Of a stretch of 64,000 bases of DNA, positions 24,773-35,674 are shown piece after piece. Location of the stretch: contig CALNXK010000015.1 in NCBI GenBank assembly GCA_942486035.1, positions 550,001 to 614,000 on the forward strand, read 5' to 3'. A program made the position numbers and the translations under genes. Under the pieces are notes generated by a model. The model did not search any database, had not been told where the DNA came from, and saw only the letters and a program-made list of their open reading frames with translations. Numbering within the stretch: the first letter of the stretch is position 1; every line of letters starts with the position of its first letter. The stretch is from Porites lobata. Its lineage: Eukaryota > Cnidaria > Anthozoa > Scleractinia > Poritidae.

Positions 24773-24878
24773 GGTCGTCACTTGTTTCCATCCGCCAAAC
24801 TGACGTGACGTCATCTGATCTCCGGTGAACATCTTCGGTTTACGCGCCGGCTTCCTATCGTAAAAACTAATATGGCGG
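24773..24878. repeat. MULE left terminal inverted repeat, 106 bp
   Basis: It begins GGTCGTCACTTGTTTCCATC and ends TATGGCGG. Comparison with the reverse complement of 35032-35137 shows three mismatches. It contains the CCATCC..CAAACTGACGT motif, which recurs inside the element. Confidence 0.92.
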
Positions 24879-25034
24879 ATGATCTTTTGCGGGTCCACGT
24901 GTGTCCAGCAGATTATTTGTGTTTTTCTGTGCACATAAAGCAGGGTCCTGATTTTTTTCAATAAACCTTTGAAAACTTAGGGTAAAGTGGACAAGGGTAA
25001 AGCTACTTTATACCCTTAAAGCTTGCCACAGTGG

Positions 25035-25098
25035 AGAACGTCAGTTTGATGGATGGCGTGACAGATAGTGTATCTTTCCATCCATGAAACTGACGTTC
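25035..25098. promoter_or_regulatory. Left subterminal palindrome, candidate transposase-binding pair
   Basis: Arms GAACGTCAGTTTGATGGATG and CCATCCATGAAACTGACGTT face each other across about 22 bp. Each arm matches the TIR-internal motif ACGTCAGTTTGRYGGATGG. It lies about 190 bp upstream of the transposase start codon, so it may also overlap the promoter. The function is inferred. Confidence 0.5.
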
Positions 25099-26101
25099 AA
25101 TAACAGGCGAACGCGCACGAAAATTGACGATAATTTACCGAAAACCTGTCTCGGAATTCCGAAGATTTTCCCGCTAAGCATTGTTGTTTGGCGGGCATTT
25201 TCGAAAGGAAAATAATAAAGTTTCCGAGTTTATGAGATCTGGAAGTTGACTGCTCGGTTTATAGTACTCAGCACAAGTCGTTTGTTATGGCTTTGCCGGC
25301 AAATGCCCAAGAAGGTAGCGGCACAGCTGAAGGCATATATTTAAAAAGTGAGAAAGACAGTGCTACTGTATGTACTTGGCAAGCGAAGTTAAGAGGATCA
25401 ACGAACAAGTTTGTTGGCTATGTTGGATCAGTTGAGGAAGCCATGACTGTAATAAGACAATATGAACTGGAAACAACAACAAAATTCTCTTGTTTTAAAT
25501 CAGACAAAATGTTTGGTGCTGGAGGTAAGATAATTATGAAGCAACAAAATTATGCACTTATCGACTGAAAGCCGACCCCCCACCCCCGGGACAAGGTGGG
25601 AAAACAAAGGGTGTTCGATAAAATTTGACAGCATGTTTTGCCGTTGGGGGGTGGGGATTTCTCAAGATTTGCCACGTTTTATTTTTCTCCTACAGGACTG
25701 TAGGTGGGGGCTTTAAAAGTTTAAGTGCCCCCTCATGGGGGTTAATCACCATTGTAGTTGACATGAAGTCAAATTCCCACCCTGTCCTGGGGGTGGGGGA
25801 GGGGGGATTTCAGTTGATAAGTGCATAAACAATAAGTTGGTCATAAAAAAATTCTTGAATCTGATTGGTTATCAGCAGCTATGATTTTAGCAGTGCAGTG
25901 TAACATAATAGGGTTAAGAATGCTGGAGTAGAATGCGGTGTAGCTTGCACACCAGATTACAATCAAAAGATTATAATAAACAATGCTGTGATCTTAGAAA
26001 TTTTTCTTTTGTTGGGGGAGAAATATGCTGGAGTAGAATGTGCATATTCTAAACACAGTGGTATTCATGGCATGAACAATTTATGAATCAAAGACATGAA
26101 A

Positions 26102-26407
26102 TACCGTAAAATTCCGAAAATAAGCCCCGGGGCTAATATTTTTCAAAGGCCCTTTTTGAGGGGCTTGTTTTTAGAGGGGCTTATATTCGGAGGGGCTTAT
26201 ATACGGAGGGAAATTTGCGTTTCAAAATCGATTGGGCTAACCTTATAGTTGGAAGTAAATTTACCGTTTTTGCTTTGTTTTATTTTGTATTTGAGGGCAA
26301 TTTTCCAAGTACAAGCCCCCGGGGGGCTTATATTTGGAGGGGCGATTTTACGGAGGGTTTTTAGCGTTACCAGTTTGGGGGGCTTATATTTGGAGGGGCT
26401 TACGGTA
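26102..26407. mobile_element. MITE of the TACCGTAAAATTCCG family, in MULE intron 1
   Basis: It starts TACCGTAAAATTCCGAAAAT and ends in TACGGTA, with GGGGCTTATA-rich interior. It is the same family and orientation as 35675-36012. Its right end lacks part of the inverted repeat, so this copy is slightly truncated. It lies wholly in the intron and does not touch exon 1 or 2. Confidence 0.8.
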
Positions 26408-27828
26408 TCTTGAAATCTATGTTTGACTGAGTACTATCTGCAAAGGGTGCATGTAATACATTGGCTTGACTGTGGTGTAGGTTGCATACCAGATTACAAT
26501 CAAAATTATAATAAACAAGGCTATGCTCTAAGAAAAAAAATTCGGGGAGCCCAAAACACTAAACCTTTGACATTCTGGCTGCCCAGCATAGTAATTTTGG
26601 GCAAAAACTAAGATTGCCTTCTTGCCGAAAAGCAACAGTAAATCACCAGGGGCCTCTGAGGACTGCTAGAGTACAGCCCTAATAAACATAATACAGACTT
26701 TCCTTGTTTCCATGACACAGATCCCTTTGCCAAGCAAAGAAAAGTCTATTTCAAAGATGACAAAATTCCATTTGATGGAGTACCATTCAGTATAATTGGC
26801 ACCAAGGTATTTGACTGCCAACATGGACCAGACAGGAAAAAGTCATTTAAAGCGAGACATTCTGAAGAGAAGGTATGTTGGTTATGACTAAAAAATATCT
26901 GCATTTTTACTTCACAGCCACAGCCTTTTTGGTGCTTTTAGCACTAAACTGTAAGGAATCTATAATATTAATCTTCTAACTACAGGTTGATGATCACTCA
27001 TTCAAAAGGAGGAGGTTTCTACCTCAAGACACAATGAAGTTTGGCTGCCCTGCAAGTATTCGTTTATCAGAAGTCATAAAGTATTGCAATTACAAGGTAC
27101 AAAACCACCATCACAATACTGATAATAGCAATTGACATTATACTTCCGCTCAGTAAAATACATCCCTTCATTTCATAACTTATTACTGTCTTTTAACTCT
27201 ATTAGATCAGGGATGACACAGAAAGACTAAGAAGGGACATGTCCAAAAAGCTGAAGACTGATATAACCAGCGGACAGAAACCCCAAGTGGAACGCAGAAT
27301 TTATATCCAATTACCAAAGGAGGATGAACACAAAGATCACATCACTGGAGAGGTCTGTTGATGTCAATGGAAAGAACTGGGACACTACCTTAACTTGAGA
27401 ACAATAATATTAACTTTTGTTTTTGGCTCTTTTTGTTTGAGTAATAGTTGAAGGCTTAGGGAAAAACACTTTGAATGGGTGGGACAAGAGTTGAGTCATT
27501 TTCATATAAACCTTCTAGTTTTTCATGTATAAATCATTATGGTAATTATAGTTTCGGACAGGTATTACTTTCCTATGAAAAGGCAAGAAGGCATGTGAAA
27601 GAAAGTCAAGTCAGACCTTCCACTCAAAGGCTAGGTCACAAAGTACAACAGGTGTATGGGTGGCTACATGCTATGTAGTGTTAACAATCATAGCCTAGGT
27701 CTGTAAATGAAGTAATGATCATGAAAAAAGGTCCAAGTAGTGTCTAGGACTAAAATAGAAGCTGATAAAAAATAAACAAAATTGTCTAGGAATTATTATT
27801 TCAACTGATTTGTTGCTATTCTATCCAA

Positions 27829-27905
27829 ATAATTTGTTTTTTGAATGTTGTTGTTGACAGAAGTGAGTCACTTCTGTCAACAACAACATTCAAAAAACAA
27901 ATTAT
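27829..27905. repeat. Perfect 38-bp inverted repeat with one-base centre
   Basis: Bases 27829-27866 are exactly reverse-complementary to 27868-27905. The centre reads AAGTGAGTCACTT, which contains an AP-1-type TGAGTCA site. It lies in intron 4 of the MULE gene. It could form a cruciform or hairpin, or be an assembly artefact. Confidence 0.85.
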
Positions 27906-30900
27906 GTCACTGACATTTCATTCATTACATGTAAGTGTACATTGTACCAGCAGTGCCTACAACTATCAGCATGGCTGTCAAAATATTTCTGTCAAAAAAG
28001 AAATTCCATTTTCATTTTTCTCCTCATGTATCAAACAACCAGATTGGTGGCATTCTGCAGCCCATCGACAAACGGCTTGTAGACAAGATTGGAGAGCTTG
28101 TTGGCGAAGGTGTGAAAACTGTGGACGAATTGAAGACATCTTAGGCAATTCGTAAAAACTGAACTATTTCCAGGGCAATCTCCACCAGCATCAACAAACA
28201 GGCGCTATTATCCAACAGATGTGGACATCAGGAACCACATGTATCAGGCATCAGTAAAAAAAATCCTGTCCAAATCTGATCAGGAAAACCTTGAAAAGAA
28301 AATTGAAAATTGGTGTCAGGAGAACCCACAAGACTCTTTCTATTTTAGACCCTGTGCCCTATCAGCCTCATCAACAGCTTCTGAAAGCATGAACAATGAG
28401 GAAACAGATCAAAATTGTGTTCGAGATGATCTTTTGTTTGCTCATCAAACAGCCTGGCAAAAGCAACTCATGATCCGTTACGGAAATGAGATCACCCTCC
28501 TTGATGCAACCTACAAGACAATGAGATATGAACTCCCTCTATTTTTCCTAGTGGTAAAGACAAATGTAAATTACATAGTTGTGGGGTCTTTCATAATTCA
28601 ACGGGAAACTACAGCCTCCATACAGGAAGCACTAGGAATCTTCCACGATTGGAATGCCAGCTGGAAGCCCCAATTTTTCATGACTGACTTTTGTCATGAA
28701 GAGATCCATGCAATTGAGAACACATTCACAGGTACGGATGATTCAACATTGGGCCAATATTCTCAAAGTGAGAAACTAAATGTAAATAAAGACTTGTACA
28801 TTCAAGCAGGGTGCAAAGAAAATCATTTTTACAGCTTGCCATTCAAGTATTCCAGTACATGTAGGCAAACAAGATTTTGAAGGAATAAGTAACAATTTCT
28901 ATAAAATTGTAAGTTAACCTTGATCCTCCCTAGTGACTGGAAAACCAGGCCAAATTAAATATGACTTTAGGTATTCAGTTACAAATCTGGATACTTCCTA
29001 GAGGGCGAAACCTTAAAGTCAAGCTTAGGTTGATGCCATACGAGGTATCAGTATATCCATCATAGTGCTTTATCTTCTCTCAAATGACAACACACTATTA
29101 TAATATTAAAAATAGAATGTACAAAAAGATTCACATTCTAATTTGGTTTAACAGATACCACTACATATATTTGTGACTTTCACCGCGAACAGTGCTGGGA
29201 AAGATGGCTACGAAAGTCTGAAAATGGGTAGACTGACAGCAGGGAAGAGGTCCTAACATTGCTTCGCAACGTGGCAAAATCACCAACAAAAGAGTCATTT
29301 GAAAAAAATTTGTCTTCCCTTAAGGAGAGTGCAGTTTGGCTGGCTAATCCCAAGCTCAGGAATTGGTTTGAAAAAACATGGCTTGTAGAGTCTAAGGTAA
29401 GAATTGAAATAAAGCACACAGCACACAGTTTTATACTTGTCTGCAATAGACTCCTTCCCGTAACTCCCAATCTGGAGGACAAAACAATGGTTGTTCTCTC
29501 TTCTGAGAGAAAAAACCTTTTCAAATGCAAGGCAATCTTATTGTTTTGCCCTCCAAATTGGAAATAAACTGAAAGGGGTCTAGAAGTATATTGCATGCAA
29601 TATACACAGTTGAACCCCTATCCAGCTAAATGCATTGACACTGAAATAAATTTATTATTATTATTAGAGTTGTATTATTTTAAAAAAATTATTATTATAA
29701 TTACTAATTATTAACTGGTCACCTATTAAACGGCCAACCCGTATTACTCGCCCAGTAATCAAAGCTCCCATGAGGGGGTTTTTAAATTGTTTTTTACCTC
29801 TATTTAAGCGGCCACTATCCATTTCCCCAAGGGTGGCTGCTTATTAGGGTTCGAACTGTATAAGAACGAAAGCTTACCTCTGCAAGCCCATGTCCTCCTT
29901 TGCCTGACATACAGGTAAATAACACGCCTGTCTAACATATTCATGTAAATAATAAATATTGATGAAGTGAGCTGTTAGCATGCAGCAAGGACCAGTTCAC
30001 TTAAAAGTTTAAATTCTCTGTAATTTGCTTTTTATTACAGCGATGGGTGTGGGCATTCAGACAGGACCGATTCATGTTGAGTATCAACACTAACAATTGC
30101 ATTGAGAGACAGAATGAGTCCTTGAAATACCAGTACCTGAAGGATCGAAATAACAACAGCCTCAGTGGAATGGTTACGACACTAATCGAGGAATTTCTAC
30201 CCGACAAATACAGAAGGTACAGTACATCCCACATTCAAAAATTCAAAAGCTTAAAGTTAAAGTAGGGATTAATGCAAAGATTCTACAACATATGCAACTC
30301 AAATATCACTGCATAATTATTAACAATTCATTAAGAAGCTGCTTTTTTCCCAGGTATGTGGAGCTTAACACAAGGTGCAGTGAAGGATACAGGCGCTACA
30401 GCTCAGATGTGCCAAAATACTTGCACAATAAACCAAGACCATTTGTGAACCACTGCAGGCAGCGCATAATATCTGCTGTTGAAGTAGAACCCCAGCATAT
30501 CAAGGAGGTTTGTAATGGCATAGAAGATGGTCAGTTCCAAGTGCAATCACAGTCAAGCAACACATGGTACAGCCTGTCTTTTGGTGCTGGGGATGTCATG
30601 CCACGATGTAGCTGTCCGGATTTTTGCCACACAGGGCTCCTATGCAAGCATTTTTTTGCAATTTTCGACCATTACCCAAAATGGCAGTGGGGTTCATTGC
30701 CAGAAAAATATCGTGAAAACCCCCATCTCTCACTAGACAGGGAGCATGTGTTTGCTGATTTCACTAAGTATAAAAGTGGTGAAGAAAATCACAACATTCA
30801 GATTGGTCAAGACGTACCAGGAAATCAGCAAGATGGCAAAGCAGGTGTCCCAAACCAGAAAGTCAAAGGCATTGAAAGTCAAATCAGGCAAGAGGCAGTA

Positions 30901-31475
30901 ACATGTAGGGAGAAGCTTAAAGGGCTAACATCATTGACATACAACATTGAAGATGTAAGTGCCCTCAAAGAACTCAACAGTTCCCTTGAAATGTTACTAA
31001 TTAAGTTCACAACCTTTCAAACAACTGATGAAAAGGAAAACTCGTTACAAAAACAAACGTTGATTAAAAAACAATCTGGCAAGAAACAACTCAAATCATC
31101 TTTTGGAAATTACCTGCCACTACCTGTGCGCCCCAAGAAAAAAAGGTTTCACAACAGAGTTGGAGAATTTGCATCCATGATGCAAAAACACTATAAAGTG
31201 CAAATCCCTGTTGATGGAGTGTCAGTCAAGACATCCAAAACAAAAAGTTCTCTCAAAAGAAAGAAAGAATTGCACAAAGAATCCAAACATCCTTCTCCAC
31301 CAAAGAAACAACGCACAGAAGAACAGAACCACCTTGTCCAAAATGAAACTAAAACAAGCAATGATCCATCCGCTGCTCAGGAGAGAACTGATACCCCTCC
31401 AACTAACACTCAACACCCAAATTCAGAAGACCAACCTTTGCAGAAAGAAATACCGGTATTCTCATTGGCAGTCAG

Positions 31476-31930
31476 CAACAGTCAATCATCAACAGTCAGC
31501 AACAGTCCATCATCAGCAGTCAGCAACAGTCCATCAACAACAGTCAGCAACAGTCCATCATCAGCAGTCAGCAACAGTCCATCATCAGCAGTTGGCAACA
31601 GTCCATCATCAAAAGTCAGCAACAGTCCATCATCAGCAGTCAGCAACAGTCCATCATCAACAGTCAGCAACAGTCCATCATCGGCAGTCAGCAACAGTTC
31701 ATCATCAGCAGTCAGCAACAGTCCATCATCAGCAGTTGGCAACAGTCCATCATCAAAAGTCAGCAACAGTCCATCATCAGCAGTTGGCGACAGTCCATCA
31801 TCAAAAGTCAGCAACAATCCATCATCAGCAGTCAGCAACAGTCCATCATCAACAGTCAGCAACAGTCCATCATCGGCAGTCAGCAACAGTCCATCATCAG
31901 CAGTCAGCAACAGTCCATCATCAGCTGTCA
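31476..31930 (+). repeat. In-frame 24-bp minisatellite, octapeptide AVSNSPSS, about 19 copies
   Basis: The DNA unit is 24 bp, so every copy number keeps the frame. Variants replace the alanine codon with threonine or lysine, or asparagine with aspartate (for example SNSPSSTV, GNSPSSKV). It sits between the basic linker and the Ulp1 domain of the MULE protein and probably forms a flexible, phosphorylatable spacer. The minus-strand and +2 frames that stay open here are artefacts of the repeat. Confidence 0.9.
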
Positions 31931-32820
31931 GCAATGGTCAATTTGGTGACTCAAGTACTCCTTCAAACAAATCTACTCCAGGACCTATTATAATTGACGA
32001 AAATTCTCCTGATCCTCCATCATGGTTGACAATAGAAAATTGTGACCCTGAGGATCCAAATTACAAACTTAATCTGTATATAGAAAACAAGACAAGAATT
32101 TTACAGAAGACCACCTGGCTCTCGGATTCTGAAATCCATGCAGGGCAAATGCTCCTCAAGAGGGATTATCCCTTCGTGGACGGGCTATGTGATCCACCAA
32201 TAAAAGGGTCCCTTGTTGTCCCTGCAACATCAGAGTTCATTCAGATCATCAATACTGGGAACCACTGGGTGTGTCTAAGTACAATTTCAACAACATCCAG
32301 TCCCGACACTGTCAAGATTTTCGATAGCCTTTATCAGAATACTAATTCAACAGCAGTAGAGCATGCCTGTCGCATGTTCATGTATCCTGGAGACAAAGTC
32401 ACCTTTATCAATGAGAAAGTCCAGCGACAAGTTGGAGGTAGTGACTGTGGTCTGTTTTCGCTGGCATTTGCAACTGATTTGTGTCATGGTATAGATCCCA
32501 CAAATCAGAAGTATAACCAAGGATCTATGCGACAGCATTATGTCACCTGCCTAGAAAATGGAGCCATGTCACCATTCCCCAAAACTGAAAAGAGAGTGCC
32601 ACGTTACTTGGGCAGTATCAAGTCATCTGTTGCTATTTACTGTGTGTGTAGGCTACCATATGACAGAGAAGAATATGTTCAGTGCAGCAATGGAAATTGC
32701 AAAAAATGGTATCATCCCACCTGTGTTAAAATACCAGCCTGGGCAATAAACAGCAACCGTAAGTGGAGATGCAACAAATGCGAAGAGGATGCAAAAGTTG
32801 CATCTTCCTCAAGAAATTAA

Positions 32821-34074
32821 CCTGCTTAAAGTGGCTAACAAAAGTTTTGCTAAGTACTATCATGGAATGCCTGGCCTCCAACATGTGCTTTTAACTCAAA
32901 ATGAGCCCCATTTTTTATTGTTGAAATAATCAGAATGTCAACTTAAAACTAATTGAAAAGTTCAAAAATTTTTAGCATCAGGTTACACGTTAAGTTTTCC
33001 AAAATCTTAAGGTGCTTCTGAATCCCCTGCTAGCTTAAACAAAAGGCTGTATCTTCACTAATGAATTTCTATTCAGTGTAATAAACAATGGGGGTCACCT
33101 AACTTGTTTTCACGTGATAAGTATTTAAAGGTGTTTTTGACAAGTTATACTGTTGCTGTGGTATAGTTTTATGTCTAGAGGAATAGCGAGTAAGCCACTG
33201 ATTGTTTGATACCATTGCTTTTCACCATCAAAACAAAAGTGCTGTTTTGAGAAAACTGTACATTTTCCTTATTGAAATCTATGCCATTTGGTAGTTCTAG
33301 AAAATCTTCTCCCAGAACCTGTTTTTCAATATTTTGTCAAATTTTGTTAACATACTTGTTTTCCTGCTTAGTGAAATAACACCATACAAAATTTGGGGCA
33401 TTGGACGAAGTTTCAAGTTATAAGAGCGAGAAGCTGAAAAATGGGTATTACTGATTAACACACACCATCTCTATGGCAACTACTGATGATATTATGGTAG
33501 TACTTTTGAGCTCTCCAATTGTTGGGCAAATACAAAGATGTGTTACATGTAGCTCAGAATTTGGACTCCACATTTCATAATGATCTTCATATACCAGTAC
33601 TCATTTTGTTACCAGTGGTAGTTTTAGATAATAAGCTGTGATATATAGTTGGCATGTGTGTGTTACAAACATTGTATATAATTCCTGTTTTGTGAAATAC
33701 CTGTCGGCAAATGAACGTTACATGTATATTAATTTTGCTTAGAATTATGAGCATAATACTGACCATAAATGTTATGGATGGTAGGTTTTAATAAACTGAG
33801 GCATCACAATACTGCAATCATAAAATTAACTAAGTAGAACTGTGAAGGTTATAATAATATGTCAAATGAAACTTTCTTTGACCATTTCCAGTTGAGAAGT
33901 CTCATTACAGTTTAACAGTTGCAGCATACTAGCTGGTTGATGACAGTTGGCTTGATATTTTTCCTTGTTTACTATTTACCGTCATGTTAAGAAAAGATTA
34001 CAACTAAGTTTTTAGGTTACACGTAGTTGCGATATTCTTAAAATCATGCAAATTACATGTATATCATGACTAAA
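32821..34074. other. 3' non-coding part of the MULE
   Basis: Immediately downstream of the TAA stop. AT-rich, with no further open frame of note. It includes the presumed 3' UTR; AATAAA-like strings occur, but no single polyadenylation site can be chosen. Confidence 0.4.
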
Positions 34075-34479
34075 CAGGGGCACCCAACGAGAATATAGTT
34101 CAAAACCACTTAAACATAGCATTGTTAAACGTATTTTTATTTTTAGTATTTAAACAGTAGATATAGGCATATTTTTATCCCCCCAAAATTTTTCATCTGT
34201 TTAGATTTCCTAGCTCAAAGTCTAGTGATCCAAAAATTATAGGGATCGAAACTTACCTTTTCGAAAATTTCAGCCAGAAAAAAGGCTCCCCAAAAATTAT
34301 AGATGACCTTTTTAGGGTAAAAATCAGTCAAAAATGGGCAATTATACCATTTTTAGATGTTAGAAAATCCTAGGAGAGGCAGGGAAGCAAGGAGTTTTAC
34401 AACAAATGTTCCGAAAATTCTAGATCTCAAATCGTCTTCTGAACAGATATTTTCCAAAAATTGTCGTTGGGTGCCCCTG
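34075..34479. mobile_element. hAT-like MITE, 405 bp, in the MULE 3' region
   Basis: The ends CAGGGGCACCCAACGA and TCGTTGGGTGCCCCTG are perfect 16-bp inverted repeats, and similarity weakens inward. The CAGGG start suggests hAT, but I do not see a matching 8-bp duplication, so the class is tentative. Confidence 0.75.
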
Positions 34480-34664
34480 AATAAAGTTAATAGCGAAATA
34501 AATGCAGTCAGTACTTAAAGTGTAAGTTTCTTATTACATGTAGCTCCAAATACATGAAAAATTAACAGAATCTGCAGTTATTGGGCGTGTAATGCCATAG
34601 ACTATTTCCATGAAAACTCTGTAACGACACAATGATAGAAAGGTTTGTTAATTTCAACATTTGT

Positions 34665-34712
34665 CACGTCAGTTTGATAGATGGAACCTTGTCCATCCAC
34701 CAAAATGACGTC
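34665..34712. promoter_or_regulatory. Right subterminal palindrome, candidate transposase-binding pair
   Basis: Arms CACGTCAGTTTGATAGATGG and TCCATCCACCAAAATGACGT face each other across about 7 bp and match the motif in the TIRs and the left subterminal palindrome. The placement near the right end mirrors that on the left. Confidence 0.5.
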
Positions 34713-35031
34713 GCTTGAGAATTAAGCTGATAAACCAGAAATATCTTTTTCTATATAGAATACTCTCCATATGAAACGCTTTTAGAAGTGAGCTCGATAA
34801 AAAGTAATTTAAGCTTAAGTCTTTCCTTGCCACTTTCTGAACGTAAACTATAAATGTCAATAGTAGCTTTCGCATCATACCTTCTCGGGCCTACCTTCTC
34901 TTAAGATCTGCCTTTTAACCAAACAACACAAGGTAGATCGGTTAGGTAAATCCTGGCAAACATAATCTCACTTCATTCGCTAGTTTGAGTGGTATACTGA
35001 CAAGCATATATCAGTCTAGCCCAGACAGTGG

Positions 35032-35137
35032 CCGCCATATTTGTGTTTACGATAGGAAGCCGACGCGTAAACCGAAGATGTTCACCGGAGATCAGATGAC
35101 GTCACGTCAGTTTGGCGGATGGAAACAAGTGACGACC
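35032..35137. repeat. MULE right terminal inverted repeat, 106 bp
   Basis: Reverse complement of 24773-24878 with three mismatches. It ends GGATGGAAACAAGTGACGACC, directly followed by the 9-bp duplication. Confidence 0.92.
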
Positions 35138-35372
35138 AGTTCTTACTCTTGAAACTAGTGAAATGTCCGCCATTTCACAACCAACACAACTCAACCTCGT
35201 CCCCAGGTCTTCTCTGTTAACGGTGCCTCAACCTGTAGAGGGCTGCATTTTTGACGTCATTTCCTCGTTAAGCACAAAATTCTTCCAAATTTGGTCATCA
35301 GAAACTGGTTATGGTGAATTATGAGTGTGCTTTTAGCCAATCAGAATCGGGGAAATATTTTGAAAGAATAAT
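35138..35372. mobile_element. Right part of the repeat split by the MULE
   Basis: It starts with the second copy of AGTTCTTAC and continues colinearly with 57510-57712: TGAAATGTCCGCCATTT, CTCAACCTCGTCCCCAGGTC, CAAAATTCTTCCAAATTTGG and GAATCGGGGAAATATTTTGA. Together with 24410-24772 it reconstitutes one element. Confidence 0.85.
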
Positions 35373-35674
35373 AAGTATAATTAAGGGCCTCTTCACGTGA
35401 GCCCGGTTGAGCAGGCACCTACCGGGACCACTTTCACCTTGGGTTCATATGAGAAATTTAAGCCCGGTTTCCGAGATAAGAAGAAGAGAAATATGGAATT
35501 CAGCTTAAGGAATCTGGAGTCATACTAAGGATTGAAATCCAGAATCCAAGTTCCACTGACAAATACTGGAATCCAGTACCTGGAATCCAGAAATAAGTTA
35601 ACCATGTTTGGACTCTCTTTGCAATATGTGCGCTAACAAAGTATATACAAGAGAGTACCTCTTGAGAATAATAT

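Larger units (their letters stand above)
25287..32820 (+). pseudogene. MULE transposase with CaRF/FAR1-like, DDE, SWIM, Ulp1 (C48) and PHD domains; frameshift and stop
   Basis: Eight exons join in phase at GT..AG sites: 25287-25524, 26721-26872, 26986-27096, 27206-27352, 28043-28731, 29155-29396, 30041-30216 and 30354-32820, about 1,406 residues if the lesions are ignored. Exons 1-4 give a basic region with FDCQHGPDR and FGCPASI, resembling CaRF/ALS2CR8 or FAR1/GCM1-type DNA-binding regions. Exons 5-7 give the MULE core: first Asp at 28503 (LLDATYKT), second at 28686 (MTDFCHEE), Glu at 29199 (FHREQCWERW) and TNNCIERQN. Exon 8 holds a SWIM finger (CSCPDF..CKHFF, 30605-30660), an octapeptide linker, a C48 protease with His 32263, Asp 32323, Gln 32428 and Cys 32446 (GGSDCGLF), and a C-terminal PHD finger (32635-32790). 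A frameshift near 28131-28139 and a TAG at 29229-29231 break the frame. It acts in the nucleus on its own TIRs by family analogy; the protease and PHD roles are inferred. Confidence 0.85.
24773..35137 (+). mobile_element. Complete Mutator-like (MULE) transposon, 10.4 kb
   Basis: The element is bounded by 106-bp terminal inverted repeats with three mismatches and a perfect 9-bp target duplication. It carries one eight-exon gene (25287-32820, + strand) encoding a MULE-type DDE transposase fused to accessory domains. Both subterminal regions contain palindromic pairs of a motif that is also present in the TIRs. Later passengers are a MITE in intron 1 (26102-26407) and a MITE in the 3' non-coding part (34075-34479). 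The gene has one frameshift and one in-frame stop, so this copy is probably not autonomous now, although TIR identity of about 97% argues for moderate age. The insertion lies within a smaller repeat whose uninterrupted paralogue is at 57.2-57.7 kb. Confidence 0.9.

Noticed and set aside
28835..28880. End of the long frame at 28221-28880 as the natural C-terminus of the transposase piece
   Set aside because: A GT donor at 28732 and an AG acceptor before 29155 join in phase to the catalytic Glu exon, so the last part of that frame is intron.
31211..31993. Second plus frame (HHQQSATV repeats) and minus frame (LLLTADDG repeats) over the MULE gene
   Set aside because: Both are shadows of the in-frame 24-bp minisatellite in the true coding exon.
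34075..34479. 8-bp target duplication for the CAGGGGCACCC MITE
   Set aside because: The flanks TGACTAAA and AATAAAGT do not match, so the hAT label for this element remains tentative.
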